A stretch of 64,000 nt of DNA from an uncultured Lachnospiraceae bacterium (GCA_910587155.1 CAJULA010000002.1:124001-188000), one strand, 5' to 3'. Counted from the stretch's first letter, positions 24,344-34,802 are shown. Translations and numbers: made by a program. The notes: a model not told the origin generated them from the sequence alone.

Positions 24344-26227
24344 TTATTTAACAAATAACTCAAATAATATATCTTGTACCAGGTTAACGTTAAACAAATT
24401 GAACTTTGACAACATATTAATAATTCCTCTTTCAATCTTCCCTGCTCTCCGATATATCTCACCTGTCGTACCACTCTCCCCTACCAGTTCAGGATAAAAT
24501 GGTAAATTATTAATCTTCAGTTTGTTATTATATATAATATTGTTGACAATATGCTCTATATAGACGCCTTTTCGGTCACAGACCTGTTTATATGCATCGA
24601 GAAACCATTTTATATACTCTTTTTTGGAAATACAAAAAATTATAGTATTTATATTTTTTTCTGCATTTAGATTTTTATTAAAATACATGTTATCTGGCTT
24701 CAGTTTTCGTACAATTGTATCAATATTTGTAATCCGTATTCTACCTGTTACTTTTATAAAGAAATCTGCTTTCTTTAATAAATAACTGTTCCTCAGAGCA
24801 TACTTTACAATCTCTCCCTCACCATATCCCTTTCCCTGATTATCTATTCCATTTTTATCGCCAACAAATTGCAATATTTCCAGTTCTTTATTATTTTTTT
24901 CAGCCAGTAAAAACAGTTCCTTTTTCTGAAAATCATATGCACTATTATCACATAAAACGATCTGTTTGATGTCTGTTTCCATAATATAAAATTTCAAACA
25001 GTCGATGTATTGCTGCAGACGATACTGTGGATTTTGCAATTTTGTATATCTTTTATCCTGTGGTAAAATGGATGCAGTAATCAATAATACCGGTTCTGTT
25101 TTTTTAATACTGTTTTCATTAAAATATTGTATTGCGCTTCTCAATTCTCTCAAGTAACCATATCCATATCTTTTATCCGGCTCTATGTATGCGCCCTCTG
25201 ACCATTCATTCCATGCATTGACAAATACAAACTCATTATTTCTCTCCTGGGATTTGGCCAATGCTTTTTTCACATTATCCCCAAATTTTCTAGGTGTGCT
25301 GTCTCTGGCAATCCAACCTTCTTCATCTTTTCTGGCTGTATTATCCCATCCCGAAAACACACCAATAAAGGTCTTTTGAATTGGCTTTTCACGCATTAGG
25401 ATATCTATCTTCTTACACAGGAAAGAATATGTGTACATATCCCTCAGCAATATATTTTTTATGATAAAGTTTGAGTGACAGCCTGTACATTCAAGCAGTT
25501 TCCCTTTCAACTGAAACAGAATCTTCCGATAGGAAGTATCCATTTTTAGGGCATGAAGCGGTTCAAAATTCATAAATGCATCATACATGCCTTTCTTTGA
25601 ATCATTTTGGGCTATCGTATCCATTGCTATCAGATATAATCCCTTAAAGCCGTTTTCAACCGCAAGTCTTCTCCACAAAAGAAACATCTGTCTTCTGCAA
25701 GGTATCTCCTGTGGAAGATAAATTATGTATACGGGTTTCTCATCAATCTTGATATATCTCTTATCTTTAAAAAATGGAAGAAGATAATAAAAATGTTTCA
25801 ACCAGTCCTCTTTACTTCCATATTCCTGTTCAATCAGCACCCGTTTTCCAATATTGGTTCTGTACCAGGTACGCGTCCATGACTGGTTTGCCCATATTAA
25901 GCAATAAGGAAATGTCTCTCTGGAATTATCTCTGTAATTTTCAACTGGTTTTTCTAAAAGCTTCTTTCCTTTGAAATAATAATGATAAAAACAAAATCCA
26001 TAAATTCCAAACCTTTTTGCCAGTCTAGTATGTTTCTCAAGAACTGATACGTCTGACAGATCATAATAATCATCGTTCAATGGTTCTCTTGGCTGGTAAT
26101 GTCCCCTATAAAATGGCTTTCCTCGTTTGACATTCGTCCACTCAGTAAATCCTTTCCCCCACCATTTTTCATTTTCCCGTATAACATGGAATTGCGGGAG
26201 ATATATTGCAAGCACTTTTGTTTGCAT
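24344..26227 (-). CDS. WbsX-like (GH99-like) glycan protein with extra C-terminal domain
   Basis: Residues 1-370 match the WbsX/GH99-like family found in polysaccharide loci: AIYLPQFHVIRENEKWWGKG, FTEWTNVKRG, GFCFYHYYFKG and FVNAWNEWSEGAYIEPD. Residues ~380-627 form a separate domain (VLLITASILP...IKQIVLCDNSAYDF...FFIKVTGRIRI) that looks like a glycosyltransferase of a different family. At 627 residues it is longer than simple WbsX proteins. Its role in chain assembly or trimming is not established. ATG 26227 has AGAGAGG upstream at long spacing. Confidence 0.75.
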   Translation of the reverse strand: MQTKVLAIYLPQFHVIRENEKWWGKGFTEWTNVKRGKPFYRGHYQPREPLNDDYYDLSDVSVLEKHTRLAKRFGIYGFCFYHYYFKGKKLLEKPVENYRDNSRETFPYCLIWANQSWTRTWYRTNIGKRVLIEQEYGSKEDWLKHFYYLLPFFKDKRYIKIDEKPVYIIYLPQEIPCRRQMFLLWRRLAVENGFKGLYLIAMDTIAQNDSKKGMYDAFMNFEPLHALKMDTSYRKILFQLKGKLLECTGCHSNFIIKNILLRDMYTYSFLCKKIDILMREKPIQKTFIGVFSGWDNTARKDEEGWIARDSTPRKFGDNVKKALAKSQERNNEFVFVNAWNEWSEGAYIEPDKRYGYGYLRELRSAIQYFNENSIKKTEPVLLITASILPQDKRYTKLQNPQYRLQQYIDCLKFYIMETDIKQIVLCDNSAYDFQKKELFLLAEKNNKELEILQFVGDKNGIDNQGKGYGEGEIVKYALRNSYLLKKADFFIKVTGRIRITNIDTIVRKLKPDNMYFNKNLNAEKNINTIIFCISKKEYIKWFLDAYKQVCDRKGVYIEHIVNNIIYNNKLKINNLPFYPELVGESGTTGEIYRRAGKIERGIINMLSKFNLFNVNLVQDILFELFVK

Positions 26228-26252
26228 ATTATATTCAAAACCTCTCTTATAT

Positions 26253-27158
26253 TCAGTCTTTTAAAATTCTGCAATTTTTATGTCCGTCAATCATATCCAG
26301 AAGATGATAAACAAATGCGTTTTTCTCAATTCTTGCATTAGAGATAACCGCCTCATAAAACTTAGTCTGTCCACTCATCAAAGGTAGCTGGATTGAATAT
26401 TCCTCATCTGTTGCATATGGTACAAAGCAGACTCTCTTACTAAATTGCTCTGATACCTTCCCAAAGGCTTTTTCAACTTCCCGCTCTTCCGCATACATTT
26501 CCACCAATATATTATCCCAATTGAACTTTTCCCTTCTTCGCTTCCAATTCTGAATGGCCGTTTCTGCATCCGGGTCATGATTGCATTTGATATATACATC
26601 ATCCAGCTTCAGCATCGGTACTTCCCTGTTCTGGTTTCCATCCATTTCTTTTCTTCCAGTCCATACAGGATCAACGCTCAGATAATGTCTCAAATCACTT
26701 AATATTTTAATATAATCATAGGGAGAAAAAGAAACATTTTTAAACGGTGACATGCACTGCATACCCAGTGTATTGTATAAAACACCTCCCCAACAGTTAT
26801 TTGAAACAATGCTTATCTTTGACTTTCTGATCAAATCATATTTGATAAAATCAAAATAAGGGATTTCCAATATATGATAGGAGACAATTTTCCTCCGTGG
26901 TATATGTAACTCACGCATTGCCATACTTTTTATCTGCTCAAAATACTCATCACTCATCACGATCAAATAATCATAATCCAGTGTTTGTACCTCTTCTGAA
27001 TTTAGTACCTTAAAATTATCCAAAGCTTTACATTCTGGCAAATCCTGCGCAGTTATCCCAACGATCTCAATCTGCCCCAGTTCAAAGTAAAACCGCAATA
27101 AATTGATCAGCGAATTATATACTTTTCCTATGCCCCATAAAACAATTCGAATTTTCAC
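26253..27158 (-). CDS. DUF1919 protein with N-terminal Rossmann-like domain
   Basis: Residues ~1-95 are a Rossmann-like unit (IRIVLWGIGKVYNSLINLLR...EIVGITA...YDYLIVMSDE). Residues ~115-300 match DUF1919, found in exopolysaccharide loci: KISIVSNNCWGGVLYNTLGM, SPFKNVSFSPYDYIKIL and HDPDAETAIQNWKRR. It is probably a glycosyltransferase or sugar-modifying enzyme, but the reaction is unknown. It starts with GTG 27158, which has a GGGGG site 10 bases upstream, and overlaps the preceding GT4 gene by 44 bases, unusually long for this locus. Confidence 0.75.
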   Translation of the reverse strand: MKIRIVLWGIGKVYNSLINLLRFYFELGQIEIVGITAQDLPECKALDNFKVLNSEEVQTLDYDYLIVMSDEYFEQIKSMAMRELHIPRRKIVSYHILEIPYFDFIKYDLIRKSKISIVSNNCWGGVLYNTLGMQCMSPFKNVSFSPYDYIKILSDLRHYLSVDPVWTGRKEMDGNQNREVPMLKLDDVYIKCNHDPDAETAIQNWKRRREKFNWDNILVEMYAEEREVEKAFGKVSEQFSKRVCFVPYATDEEYSIQLPLMSGQTKFYEAVISNARIEKNAFVYHLLDMIDGHKNCRILKD

Positions 27159-28338
27159 CGTAATGATACCCCCTTGTTCTTTCCATCAGCCACCTGTAAT
27201 ATCTCAGCAATTTTTTTGTAACCGCATCGGGAGCATATCTTTTCATCATTTTTCTGTTGTTTGCAATCATTGACTTTTTCTGTTCAGCAGTCAGACAGAG
27301 AACCTTTTTTACACAATCCAATAAGCTGTATGGATCTCCCGGCTCTGAAAGGAAACCATTGATACCATCACATATCATTTGCTCCAGGCTGCTACGATAT
27401 GTACCGATCACAATCTGATCCAGTGATAACGCTTCCAGGCACGCATTGGGAAGATTGTCTATCAGGGAAGGAATTAAAACACATTCTGCGTTTCTGATAA
27501 TCGGATATAAAGCTCCCTGATCAAGCGTCCCCAGGTATATCATTCTGTCTTTATATTCTCCCAGTCGCTTTCTCAATTTTTGGACTGCGCTTCCCGATTC
27601 CGTTTTTACGTCCCATCCCGCACATACGAAATACAGTTCCGTATTCTCTTTAAAAAGGAGCGAAAGCATCTCCCCTATTATTTCAATCCCTTTATCTTTA
27701 CTGAATGTCCCATAAAACAATAAGTATCTTTTTGTTTTGAGTATTTTCTGATAAACACTGTTATCTTCAACAACATCATCCGAAGAATACGGTGTTTCCA
27801 TAATTGTTATCTTACGTTTAATATCTTTTCCAAAGCAATCGCCAATGACCTTACTCGGTGTAATAATCCCTTCTGCTCTCTTACCTGCTATACGTTCCCA
27901 AAAGGAATATACGTGAATACCATTCCTGAATAAATCGCTTTGTGAATACTGGATTTTTGAATAGGTAGATAAACGAAGCACCGCAGGACACCGCAGGCTA
28001 TGCATAAAGCCTGTCCCTGACCACCCCGCATATTGAACAATATCTATCGGATATTTCAAATCTATTTCCCGAAGTTTCTTTTGCATTGCATATTCTCTTC
28101 TTATAATAGCTGATGAAATCCTTACAGCTGTTCCTTCCAATGCACCAGACCATTCTGCATTATGAACCTTAACATTTTTGTATTTCCATGTTCTGTCATC
28201 AGTAGAACCTGCAATAATTTCCGTATCATGTCCGCATTTCTGCAAAAGAGACGCAGTTTTGTAAATATATCGCGGCATCCCGGACAAAGGTTGTTGTTTA
28301 TTTTTGGTAAAAAATGCCGTCACAAAAACTATATGCAT
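27115..28338 (-). CDS. GT4-family glycosyltransferase
   Basis: This 407-residue GT-B enzyme starts MHIVFVTAFFTKNKQQPLSG and has the family-4 C-terminal half: YLLFYGTFSKDKGIEIIGE, AECVLIPSLIDNLPNACLEA and INGFLSEPGDPYSL. The EX7E position reads NACLEALSLDQ, so the first Glu is replaced by Asn, which also occurs in some family members. The last residues (after ERTRG) overlap the next gene by 44 bp. One more G in the G5 run at 27169-27173 would instead give a TGA overlapping the next GTG by four bases. Confidence 0.85.
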   Translation of the reverse strand: MHIVFVTAFFTKNKQQPLSGMPRYIYKTASLLQKCGHDTEIIAGSTDDRTWKYKNVKVHNAEWSGALEGTAVRISSAIIRREYAMQKKLREIDLKYPIDIVQYAGWSGTGFMHSLRCPAVLRLSTYSKIQYSQSDLFRNGIHVYSFWERIAGKRAEGIITPSKVIGDCFGKDIKRKITIMETPYSSDDVVEDNSVYQKILKTKRYLLFYGTFSKDKGIEIIGEMLSLLFKENTELYFVCAGWDVKTESGSAVQKLRKRLGEYKDRMIYLGTLDQGALYPIIRNAECVLIPSLIDNLPNACLEALSLDQIVIGTYRSSLEQMICDGINGFLSEPGDPYSLLDCVKKVLCLTAEQKKSMIANNRKMMKRYAPDAVTKKLLRYYRWLMERTRGYHYGENSNCFMGHRKSI

Positions 28339-28390
28339 AGTATGTATATCTCCTCCGGGTATCTATTATCCCATATAGCTGAGTTTTTTA

Positions 28391-29824
28391 TTATAAATAA
28401 CCCTTCCAGCCGCTCGTCGGAATAAATCCAAAATTATCAATCGCATCATTCAGGCCGCCTGTATATTGCGGAACATTTGAATGAAAATCAAGTTCTAAAT
28501 CCCCCTGAAATAACTTTTTATCCTGAATGGCATGTTCTAAAGTTGGTATTCCGGAAAAATCAAAACCCATAAGCCTGGTCAGAAACAGGTCAAACTCTAC
28601 CGCATTATCCGAGAAAAGAATACCGCCGACTTTCTTATAAGAAGGAGACAATGGCCCTTCTTTTTCCCCGCATACAAGCATATCTCCTATATTGATAATG
28701 CGCCTTTGTATTGTACTTTTAATCGTCCCGTCTTTATCGCTGTAATTGACAATCCGGTTTATATCTAGTATTGTCCTCCAAATCGTATCATTTCCATACC
28801 ACATCCCATAGCGAATCTGGTCTTTATGATTTTTCATTATCAAACCGTTTAAATGCAGCAGCGTGCCCGATATTAATTTCCAGTTCTTCTTATATGCTTT
28901 ATTCTTTAAATCATCCAGAAAACTCGATATCCGCTTTCTGTTATCCTTAGCCGGATATTCATCACCGGACTTTGCAATTTCTCCTTTCCTGTGGTGTGGG
29001 AGGTATTCTTTTTGCGCATTTATCCCTACAAAATTTTTTAAAGCTCCCGTATAACCTGCCAGGCGGTGTGTTTTGGGCTTGGGCATATTTATAATTACAT
29101 CCGCATCTAAACATATGGCGTTCAAAGAATATTCCTGTATCCTCCCATGATGGTGAATATTGGTGTCTTTCGCGTCATAATTTGTAATTCTTAACTTTCC
29201 GTGATAATTCTCCCCATAGAAATAGGATTTTGTTGATAAATTTACTGTTTTTATTTCAAACGCCATATTTCTGTTTTCAGATTGGCTCAGATTCCCATTA
29301 TCATTTTCTGAAACAATCTTTCTTAAATCCTTTATCTCAAAATCATTTACTCCATGCGTCTGATAAAATTTTTCAAGTCTCTGGTATCCGCTGCTACGTA
29401 TCAATTTGTCAAAATCACAATTCTGTATTGGTGCGTCACCGACAACCAGTTTTCCCGATTCTCCCAGGGCAATCAAAACATAATCAATGATACACCTGAC
29501 TACTGACGGATGCGTGATCAGACAATCCATTCCTCTTTTACGATTTTTTTCCGCAGTATTTTTATCCAGCACTAAATTGGGTTTTATCAAAACCGTCTGC
29601 CCTCTTTTTATAAACTGACCCAGAGGATTCCAGCTTGGCATTCCGAAATTTTCTTTATCAAATCCCATTTCCCAAAACAATTGCCGTATCATTTCATATA
29701 CATCATTCTTTTCGTCCGATACTTCCTCCTGTCCAAAAAGATATTCCGGGTATAATTTGTCTGGTCTGTAAAATATATCATTTGAATATTCACAGTCTGT
29801 TTTATAAAAGAAATAATTGCTCAT
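28391..29824 (-). CDS. DUF362 domain protein
   Basis: This 477-residue protein matches DUF362: VLIKPNLVLDKNTAEKNRK, LVVGDAPIQNCDFDKL, ADVIINMPKPKTH and GALKNFVGINAQKEYLPHHR. DUF362 members are often linked to ferredoxin domains, but no CxxCxxC cluster is seen here. The family has no settled function. In glycan loci of Firmicutes it is found near GT2 and ATP-grasp genes, as here. Its ATG overlaps the stop of the TupA-like gene as ATGA. Confidence 0.8.
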   Translation of the reverse strand: MSNYFFYKTDCEYSNDIFYRPDKLYPEYLFGQEEVSDEKNDVYEMIRQLFWEMGFDKENFGMPSWNPLGQFIKRGQTVLIKPNLVLDKNTAEKNRKRGMDCLITHPSVVRCIIDYVLIALGESGKLVVGDAPIQNCDFDKLIRSSGYQRLEKFYQTHGVNDFEIKDLRKIVSENDNGNLSQSENRNMAFEIKTVNLSTKSYFYGENYHGKLRITNYDAKDTNIHHHGRIQEYSLNAICLDADVIINMPKPKTHRLAGYTGALKNFVGINAQKEYLPHHRKGEIAKSGDEYPAKDNRKRISSFLDDLKNKAYKKNWKLISGTLLHLNGLIMKNHKDQIRYGMWYGNDTIWRTILDINRIVNYSDKDGTIKSTIQRRIINIGDMLVCGEKEGPLSPSYKKVGGILFSDNAVEFDLFLTRLMGFDFSGIPTLEHAIQDKKLFQGDLELDFHSNVPQYTGGLNDAIDNFGFIPTSGWKGYL

Positions 29825-30705
29825 ATTCCTCCTGTTTCAGGCAAAGGAATCCATTTGCCCCATAGTTTGTCATATTTCCCCGGTGTGATTTTTTCCAGCC
29901 CGCATCCATGAGCAAATGTAAGCTCACCAAAGATAATATTTCCGTTTACATAATAGAAATCCACCCTCACCATAGGAAATCCCTTAGATAATAATCTTGC
30001 ATATGTCAGCATTTGTTCCAGATGTTTTGGTCTTTCCAGCTTTCTTTCCCTGTTTCTGGGGTAAAGAACACTGACCGGTATCTCTTTCCATCCGGTATCA
30101 TAAAAATTTCTTGTATGTGCTTTTCCTGTATTACGATCAAAATCAACCTGTATGAATTTAGGTTCTCCGTCAAAACAGTGAATTTTATAATCGAGCAGTT
30201 CACCGTCATCATCTTCCAGATACTTCTCACATATGATTCTGGGTCTTATTCTGCAGTAAAAGTATTCCCCTGTTTTGTAACCATAATTTTCTCTCTGCCA
30301 TTTTTTGATGTTAACTTTTGCTTCCTTCACATCAAACTTGCTTTTATCAGTGCAGATCATATTATAATTGGATCCATGTGCGCATTTTAAAACAAATCTG
30401 TCAGGCAGCAGATGAAAATCTATTTCCTCAAATCTATTGTATACTCCATATAATTCATTTAATAAAAATCCCAGTTTCCTTCTCTCCAAGTATTTCCTTA
30501 CCCCATATTTATCCGCACATAATGACATTGCCTTATTATCCCTGGAATGCAACATAATATAACGTATTTTTTCAGAATAAGTCTGTGGATTATCAAGATC
30601 TATTTTTTTCTCCTTGCACTTTTCATACACTTTTATATTTGCATATCTGGGGAAACAAATCGTTTCCACTTTTTGCACAAGATCATTCATGTTCTCATAT
30701 ATCAT
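29821..30705 (-). CDS. TupA-like ATP-grasp protein
   Basis: This 294-residue ATP-grasp-fold protein shows DRFVLKCAHGSNYNMICTDK, KIHCFDGEPKFIQVDFDR and the metal-binding MVRVDFYYVNGNIIFGELTF. The family is named for TupA of teichuronopeptide synthesis, where it is thought to make amide bonds between a glycan and an amino acid. An equivalent job here (adding an amino acid or amine to the glycan) is inference. I use ATG 30705, which has AGGA five bases upstream, rather than ATG 30726, whose GAGGA touches the codon. It overlaps DUF362 by four bases. Confidence 0.85.
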   Translation of the reverse strand: MIYENMNDLVQKVETICFPRYANIKVYEKCKEKKIDLDNPQTYSEKIRYIMLHSRDNKAMSLCADKYGVRKYLERRKLGFLLNELYGVYNRFEEIDFHLLPDRFVLKCAHGSNYNMICTDKSKFDVKEAKVNIKKWQRENYGYKTGEYFYCRIRPRIICEKYLEDDDGELLDYKIHCFDGEPKFIQVDFDRNTGKAHTRNFYDTGWKEIPVSVLYPRNRERKLERPKHLEQMLTYARLLSKGFPMVRVDFYYVNGNIIFGELTFAHGCGLEKITPGKYDKLWGKWIPLPETGGI

Positions 30706-30707
30706 AT

Positions 30708-32081
30708 CTATCCTGTTCCCCCGCATTCCTCACACGGAATCTTCCAGATTTGCAGCTCCAAATTATATACATGTTTTACACTGCTTCCCATTTGTTTTTT
30801 AATATCATCAAAATATTGAGGCGTACTCACGATCATATGATCCGACTGCATATTACCGCCTTTCTCTACCTGATATCCATATATGGTTTTCCCCCACTTA
30901 TCCGGAGATGAATCATATACATGCTGTATTTTAATATCTGTATTTGATATTTCCTTCAGCAAATTACTACCCAAAAAACCGGCCCCCCATATGGAACATC
31001 CGTCTGGGGACAACTCCCTGATAAACTCAATCCTGGCCTGCATAAATATCTTTTGAACGTTTTTTTCTTTCTTGTTATCAAATATATTTTTATAAAAAAT
31101 TCTGTTTATATAATTTAATTGGCTTACTATATCTGCTCTTTTCATATCCCATCTGTCCAGGTAGATATTTCTCAATGCGTCAAACAGAGTGTCATATATT
31201 TCATAACCCAAATAGGAATAAAGACAATAGAACACATTATTATAAAAACTTTTTAATAAATGGATACGATTTTTTTTGTGCTTAATATAGTCAAATACCT
31301 TATCACAAGCTGCAAAAACGTAATTATCTCCATACATTCTATCCGCTGAAAGGGTAGGTCTTCCTTTGCTACTCCTGTAGTGAAGAAGCACTTTTTCTAT
31401 ATAAACTATTTTATTTGAATTAACCGCGGCAATAATGGAATAATAAATGTCGTTCGCATTAGGTATATCTTGAAAAAAAACTTCTTCCTTTGTATATATG
31501 GACTTATGAATAAGTTTAGTCCATGGTGATGTATCAACTATCTGCATAATCTGATACAACTCTTTTTTTGTTTCTATGATGGGATATGTTTCACAACACC
31601 ATTTCTTCATTTCATCATTTATCAAAACGCTTTTATCGGGCTTATGCTCAAAACACTCCCAAAAGCAAATAGCCATGTCTGCCTGATTTTTTACAGCGGC
31701 TTCCAACATTGCTTCTATCATGTGACTGTCAAAGATATCATCCGCGTCCAGAAAAATAATCCAGTCACCTGTTGCCATATGCATTCCAATATTGCGTGAT
31801 ACAGCAGCACCATGATTATGTATTTCTTCTCTGACAATAATCCTTGCATCATTTTTCGCATATTCATCCAATATTTCTACCGTATGGTCAGTACATCCAT
31901 CACATACATATATAATTTGCAACTCCTGATATGATTGGTTGATAATGGATTCAATGTTCTCACCAACAAATTGCTGCGCATTGTATACCGGGACTACTAC
32001 TGTCACTAAACCTTTCTTAAACCGGTTTCTCTCTGTATCTGTTTTCTTCTTTACTCCCATTCTTATAGTATTGATATCCAT
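30708..32081 (-). CDS. GT2-family glycosyltransferase with C-terminal Rossmann-like domain
   Basis: Residues ~25-260 form a GT-A domain with VVVPVYNAQQFVGENIESII, YVCDGCTDHT and FLDADDIFDSHM, the DxD-type site. A helical middle follows, and then from about residue 358 a Rossmann-like unit (GCSIWGAGFLGSNLLKEIS...HVYDSSPDKWG...DHMIVSTPQYF). The architecture mirrors the GT2 gene at 15.7-16.9 kb although the sequences differ a lot. GGGGG lies before ATG 32081. The substrate cannot be told. Confidence 0.83.
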   Translation of the reverse strand: MDINTIRMGVKKKTDTERNRFKKGLVTVVVPVYNAQQFVGENIESIINQSYQELQIIYVCDGCTDHTVEILDEYAKNDARIIVREEIHNHGAAVSRNIGMHMATGDWIIFLDADDIFDSHMIEAMLEAAVKNQADMAICFWECFEHKPDKSVLINDEMKKWCCETYPIIETKKELYQIMQIVDTSPWTKLIHKSIYTKEEVFFQDIPNANDIYYSIIAAVNSNKIVYIEKVLLHYRSSKGRPTLSADRMYGDNYVFAACDKVFDYIKHKKNRIHLLKSFYNNVFYCLYSYLGYEIYDTLFDALRNIYLDRWDMKRADIVSQLNYINRIFYKNIFDNKKEKNVQKIFMQARIEFIRELSPDGCSIWGAGFLGSNLLKEISNTDIKIQHVYDSSPDKWGKTIYGYQVEKGGNMQSDHMIVSTPQYFDDIKKQMGSSVKHVYNLELQIWKIPCEECGGTG

Positions 32082-32106
32082 ATACCCCCAGTCATCCTTA
32101 TCACTG

Positions 32107-33534
32107 CTATCGCTGATTCTGCCTGATAATTTTTATTATTTCTTTCTGCATTTTCTCCAGGCTATTTTTTTCAAATATGGTTATTGATTTATCCGGTTTA
32201 AATGTATCTTCTTCTATTTCTTTGACCAATTGCTCAGGGGAATCCACGAGTAATGCATACTTATTCGCATATAAATATTCAACAATCTGATATAACCCGA
32301 ATTTTAATATCACAACCTTAGTATCGAACATCTGCGCTTCATATAAAACCGTTGAATAATTACCTATTACCCAGTCCGCCTGCGCAAGCGTCTCATGTAT
32401 TGTATTCCCAAAGCTGCCTGTTACCTCGATATTAGAATGGCATAAATACTTTCCCAGTGTCGATTCCCAATTGTCATACTCTTTCGGATGCAATTGAAAG
32501 ATGATATGATATTTGTGTTTATCCAGTTTTTTTGCAACAATATTTGCATATTCTGCAATCTCCTTGAATCCCTGGGATATAAAGACCACAGTTTTCTTAC
32601 AATTCTTCCGTTTTTTATATTTATGATAACTATCTTCCAATTCGGGAAATCCGACAGGAATAATCCTGTCCTTGCTTAGCGGAAATCTTGTAGTTTCTTT
32701 TTCAAATTGTCCAAATGTAAAAATATAGTCAGGAAAGCTTGGAAGATTCATTTTCTTATAGAAATTATACTGCAGTGCACTGCACCCCATCGCCCCATGC
32801 TGTAATTCTACAACCGGAATGTTTCTTTTACTGGCCACCTCGCATAAAAACATTTTGTCGTAATCATAAGATACTACGAGCAAAATAATTTTTGGATTGA
32901 TTTTCCCAAGCATATAGCTATAATAACTGATCCAATTCTTTCTTTGATTAAGATAAGAATTTATCATTTCTAACCATACTTTACCCAATCTCCAATTAAT
33001 ATCTATATGAAAATAATTTTGAATTGGCGCTATTATTTTATTGTCAACATCCGAACGTAATACTGATTCATGAGAAAATTTTATTCTCTTCATTTTCAGA
33101 TAGTTTCCCATATCACAATACAATATATTGGAACTTCTCTGGAGCATAAAATTATTTTCCATGTTTCTCCGATCCAATACATAATGGGAATTATCGAGAG
33201 ATTTATCCAATAAATGCGTGTAAATACATTTATAATATTTTCCATCATCCTTATACTTTCTGGGATGGGAAAATATCAATACGTCCCGTTTTTGCGCGAA
33301 AAACTGATTGCATGTAACCTTTTCCCGCCAGTATCTTTCCAGTGTCATCGGATAAGTAGCTTTTTTAGGGACTGCTTTTACTCCTGCATCGCACAGTCCG
33401 AATACTTTTATCAACTCCTCATAAATGGGAAGTCTGATATAATGCCATATATTCACATGATTGACTCTGACTCTGAACATATCACAATCATTTTCAAACT
33501 TTAAAAACAGTTCCAGAAATTCTTTCAAATTCAT
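32107..33534 (-). CDS. GT-B-like surface carbohydrate transferase
   Basis: This 475-residue soluble protein has a C-terminal half of the capsule/CDP-glycerol-phosphotransferase type: PVVELQHGAMG, FIFTFGQFE-like DYIFTFGQFEKE, IIFQLHPKEYDNW and ADWVIGNYSTVLYEAQMFDT. The HPKE and S-T-V-L-YEA motifs correspond to the donor-binding region of that superfamily. I start at ATG 33534 (AGGGGAATGGTTT upstream); a longer frame to 33603 lacks a site. It may transfer a sugar or a polyol phosphate. Family assignment is at fold level only. Confidence 0.7.
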   Translation of the reverse strand: MNLKEFLELFLKFENDCDMFRVRVNHVNIWHYIRLPIYEELIKVFGLCDAGVKAVPKKATYPMTLERYWREKVTCNQFFAQKRDVLIFSHPRKYKDDGKYYKCIYTHLLDKSLDNSHYVLDRRNMENNFMLQRSSNILYCDMGNYLKMKRIKFSHESVLRSDVDNKIIAPIQNYFHIDINWRLGKVWLEMINSYLNQRKNWISYYSYMLGKINPKIILLVVSYDYDKMFLCEVASKRNIPVVELQHGAMGCSALQYNFYKKMNLPSFPDYIFTFGQFEKETTRFPLSKDRIIPVGFPELEDSYHKYKKRKNCKKTVVFISQGFKEIAEYANIVAKKLDKHKYHIIFQLHPKEYDNWESTLGKYLCHSNIEVTGSFGNTIHETLAQADWVIGNYSTVLYEAQMFDTKVVILKFGLYQIVEYLYANKYALLVDSPEQLVKEIEEDTFKPDKSITIFEKNSLEKMQKEIIKIIRQNQR

Positions 33535-33617
33535 AAACCATTCCCCTGTTATACAATAATCCCTAATTAATAAGAAAAAATTGTACGGAAAACTGATCAT
33601 CATCTGTCAGACGAAGC

Positions 33618-34802
33618 TTATTTATTCATATACATATTTATGATTTTCCCAACTGTCTGATCATGCCTTTTTTCTTTATCTGTCGTTTGTTTATTCAAAG
33701 TTTTTATCAGAAATTTTAACCCGTCGGTATAGCTTTTCTCTAACATAACCCCATCTGTAGCAGGGGGATATATCTGTTGATTATAAATATTTTTCACCCG
33801 CAAATCATGTGCATGTATGTTGTCATCCTGTAAGTTCAACTCATAAAGTAATCTCGTTTTTGATGATCTAAAAAACGCATAATTACCACACTTCTGAACT
33901 ATATTATACTTTTCCACAAGATATCTTCCCGATTTCAGTTCCTCTTCCAACTGTTCGGCAGATTCCTCTTCCACGGCAATCTTCACTGTCTCAGTTTTCT
34001 TTGTATGTAAATTATATTTCAGAATTAAATCAGAATAACATGGAAACAACCATAAAATATTTTCATGTATCAAACTGTTTGCAAACCATATACCGCCATC
34101 ATAAAATAATTTTACCTCATCAGGGAATTCTGCAACCGCTTCTGCTTTCTTTTCCCCTAATTTCCATGTATATATTTTTCTGTCACTTCCTGTCAGCCAG
34201 AATTTATCATTCCAATACGATATCGTAGCAATAAATGAAATATTTTCGGGAAAATCCCGGTGTATTAATTCCTCTTTATCCATATCAAATATAAGCAAAA
34301 TTTTCTTTGCATTGAATGGAATATATAGGAGGTGTCTTACCCTTACTATTTCACAAATACGTGCATTTTCCGTCATATACCCGGGAAATGACAGACATTC
34401 CACCGAATGTTTTTGTATATTTATTTTGTTAACCTCTGCTGTTTTTTTAGACACAATATATAAGTCTTCCTTACTTTCAAATACGGCAGAACTATAAAAC
34501 TCAATCTCTCCTTTATTATGAAGTTTTGAAAACTTTGCATGTTCAATATCGTAGACCAGTAAATCGTCCTTGTTACAATAAGGAGAAAGTAACAGATAAC
34601 TCTTAAATTTATATATCCCGAAATACACAAGTCCTCTGTCAGCAGGTATATCCGGAAAAACCTCCAGAATCTCCACTTGATCATTATCTAAATTTCCCCT
34701 ACACAATGCATTATAAAAAAACATTGAGAAATAAAAGGTACTATCCGCCAAGGTAAAATCATAAAAAAATGGTCTCCGTAATTCAGATTTACTCTCCGAC
34801 AT
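33618..34802 (-). CDS. Predicted beta-propeller-like protein of unknown function
   Basis: This 394-residue protein has no signal peptide or membrane helix. It shows repeated beta-strand blocks with aromatic pairs (LVYFGIYKFKSYLLLSPYC, HLLYIPFNAKKILLIFDM, GGIWFANSLIHENILWLFP), a pattern typical of WD/Kelch-like propellers. I do not recognise a family. It lies between a methyltransferase gene and a GT-B gene in the same direction, so it may bind the glycan or nucleate an enzyme complex (inference). The GGGGTGGATTT before ATG 34802 supports the start. Confidence 0.7.
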   Translation of the reverse strand: MSESKSELRRPFFYDFTLADSTFYFSMFFYNALCRGNLDNDQVEILEVFPDIPADRGLVYFGIYKFKSYLLLSPYCNKDDLLVYDIEHAKFSKLHNKGEIEFYSSAVFESKEDLYIVSKKTAEVNKINIQKHSVECLSFPGYMTENARICEIVRVRHLLYIPFNAKKILLIFDMDKEELIHRDFPENISFIATISYWNDKFWLTGSDRKIYTWKLGEKKAEAVAEFPDEVKLFYDGGIWFANSLIHENILWLFPCYSDLILKYNLHTKKTETVKIAVEEESAEQLEEELKSGRYLVEKYNIVQKCGNYAFFRSSKTRLLYELNLQDDNIHAHDLRVKNIYNQQIYPPATDGVMLEKSYTDGLKFLIKTLNKQTTDKEKRHDQTVGKIINMYMNK

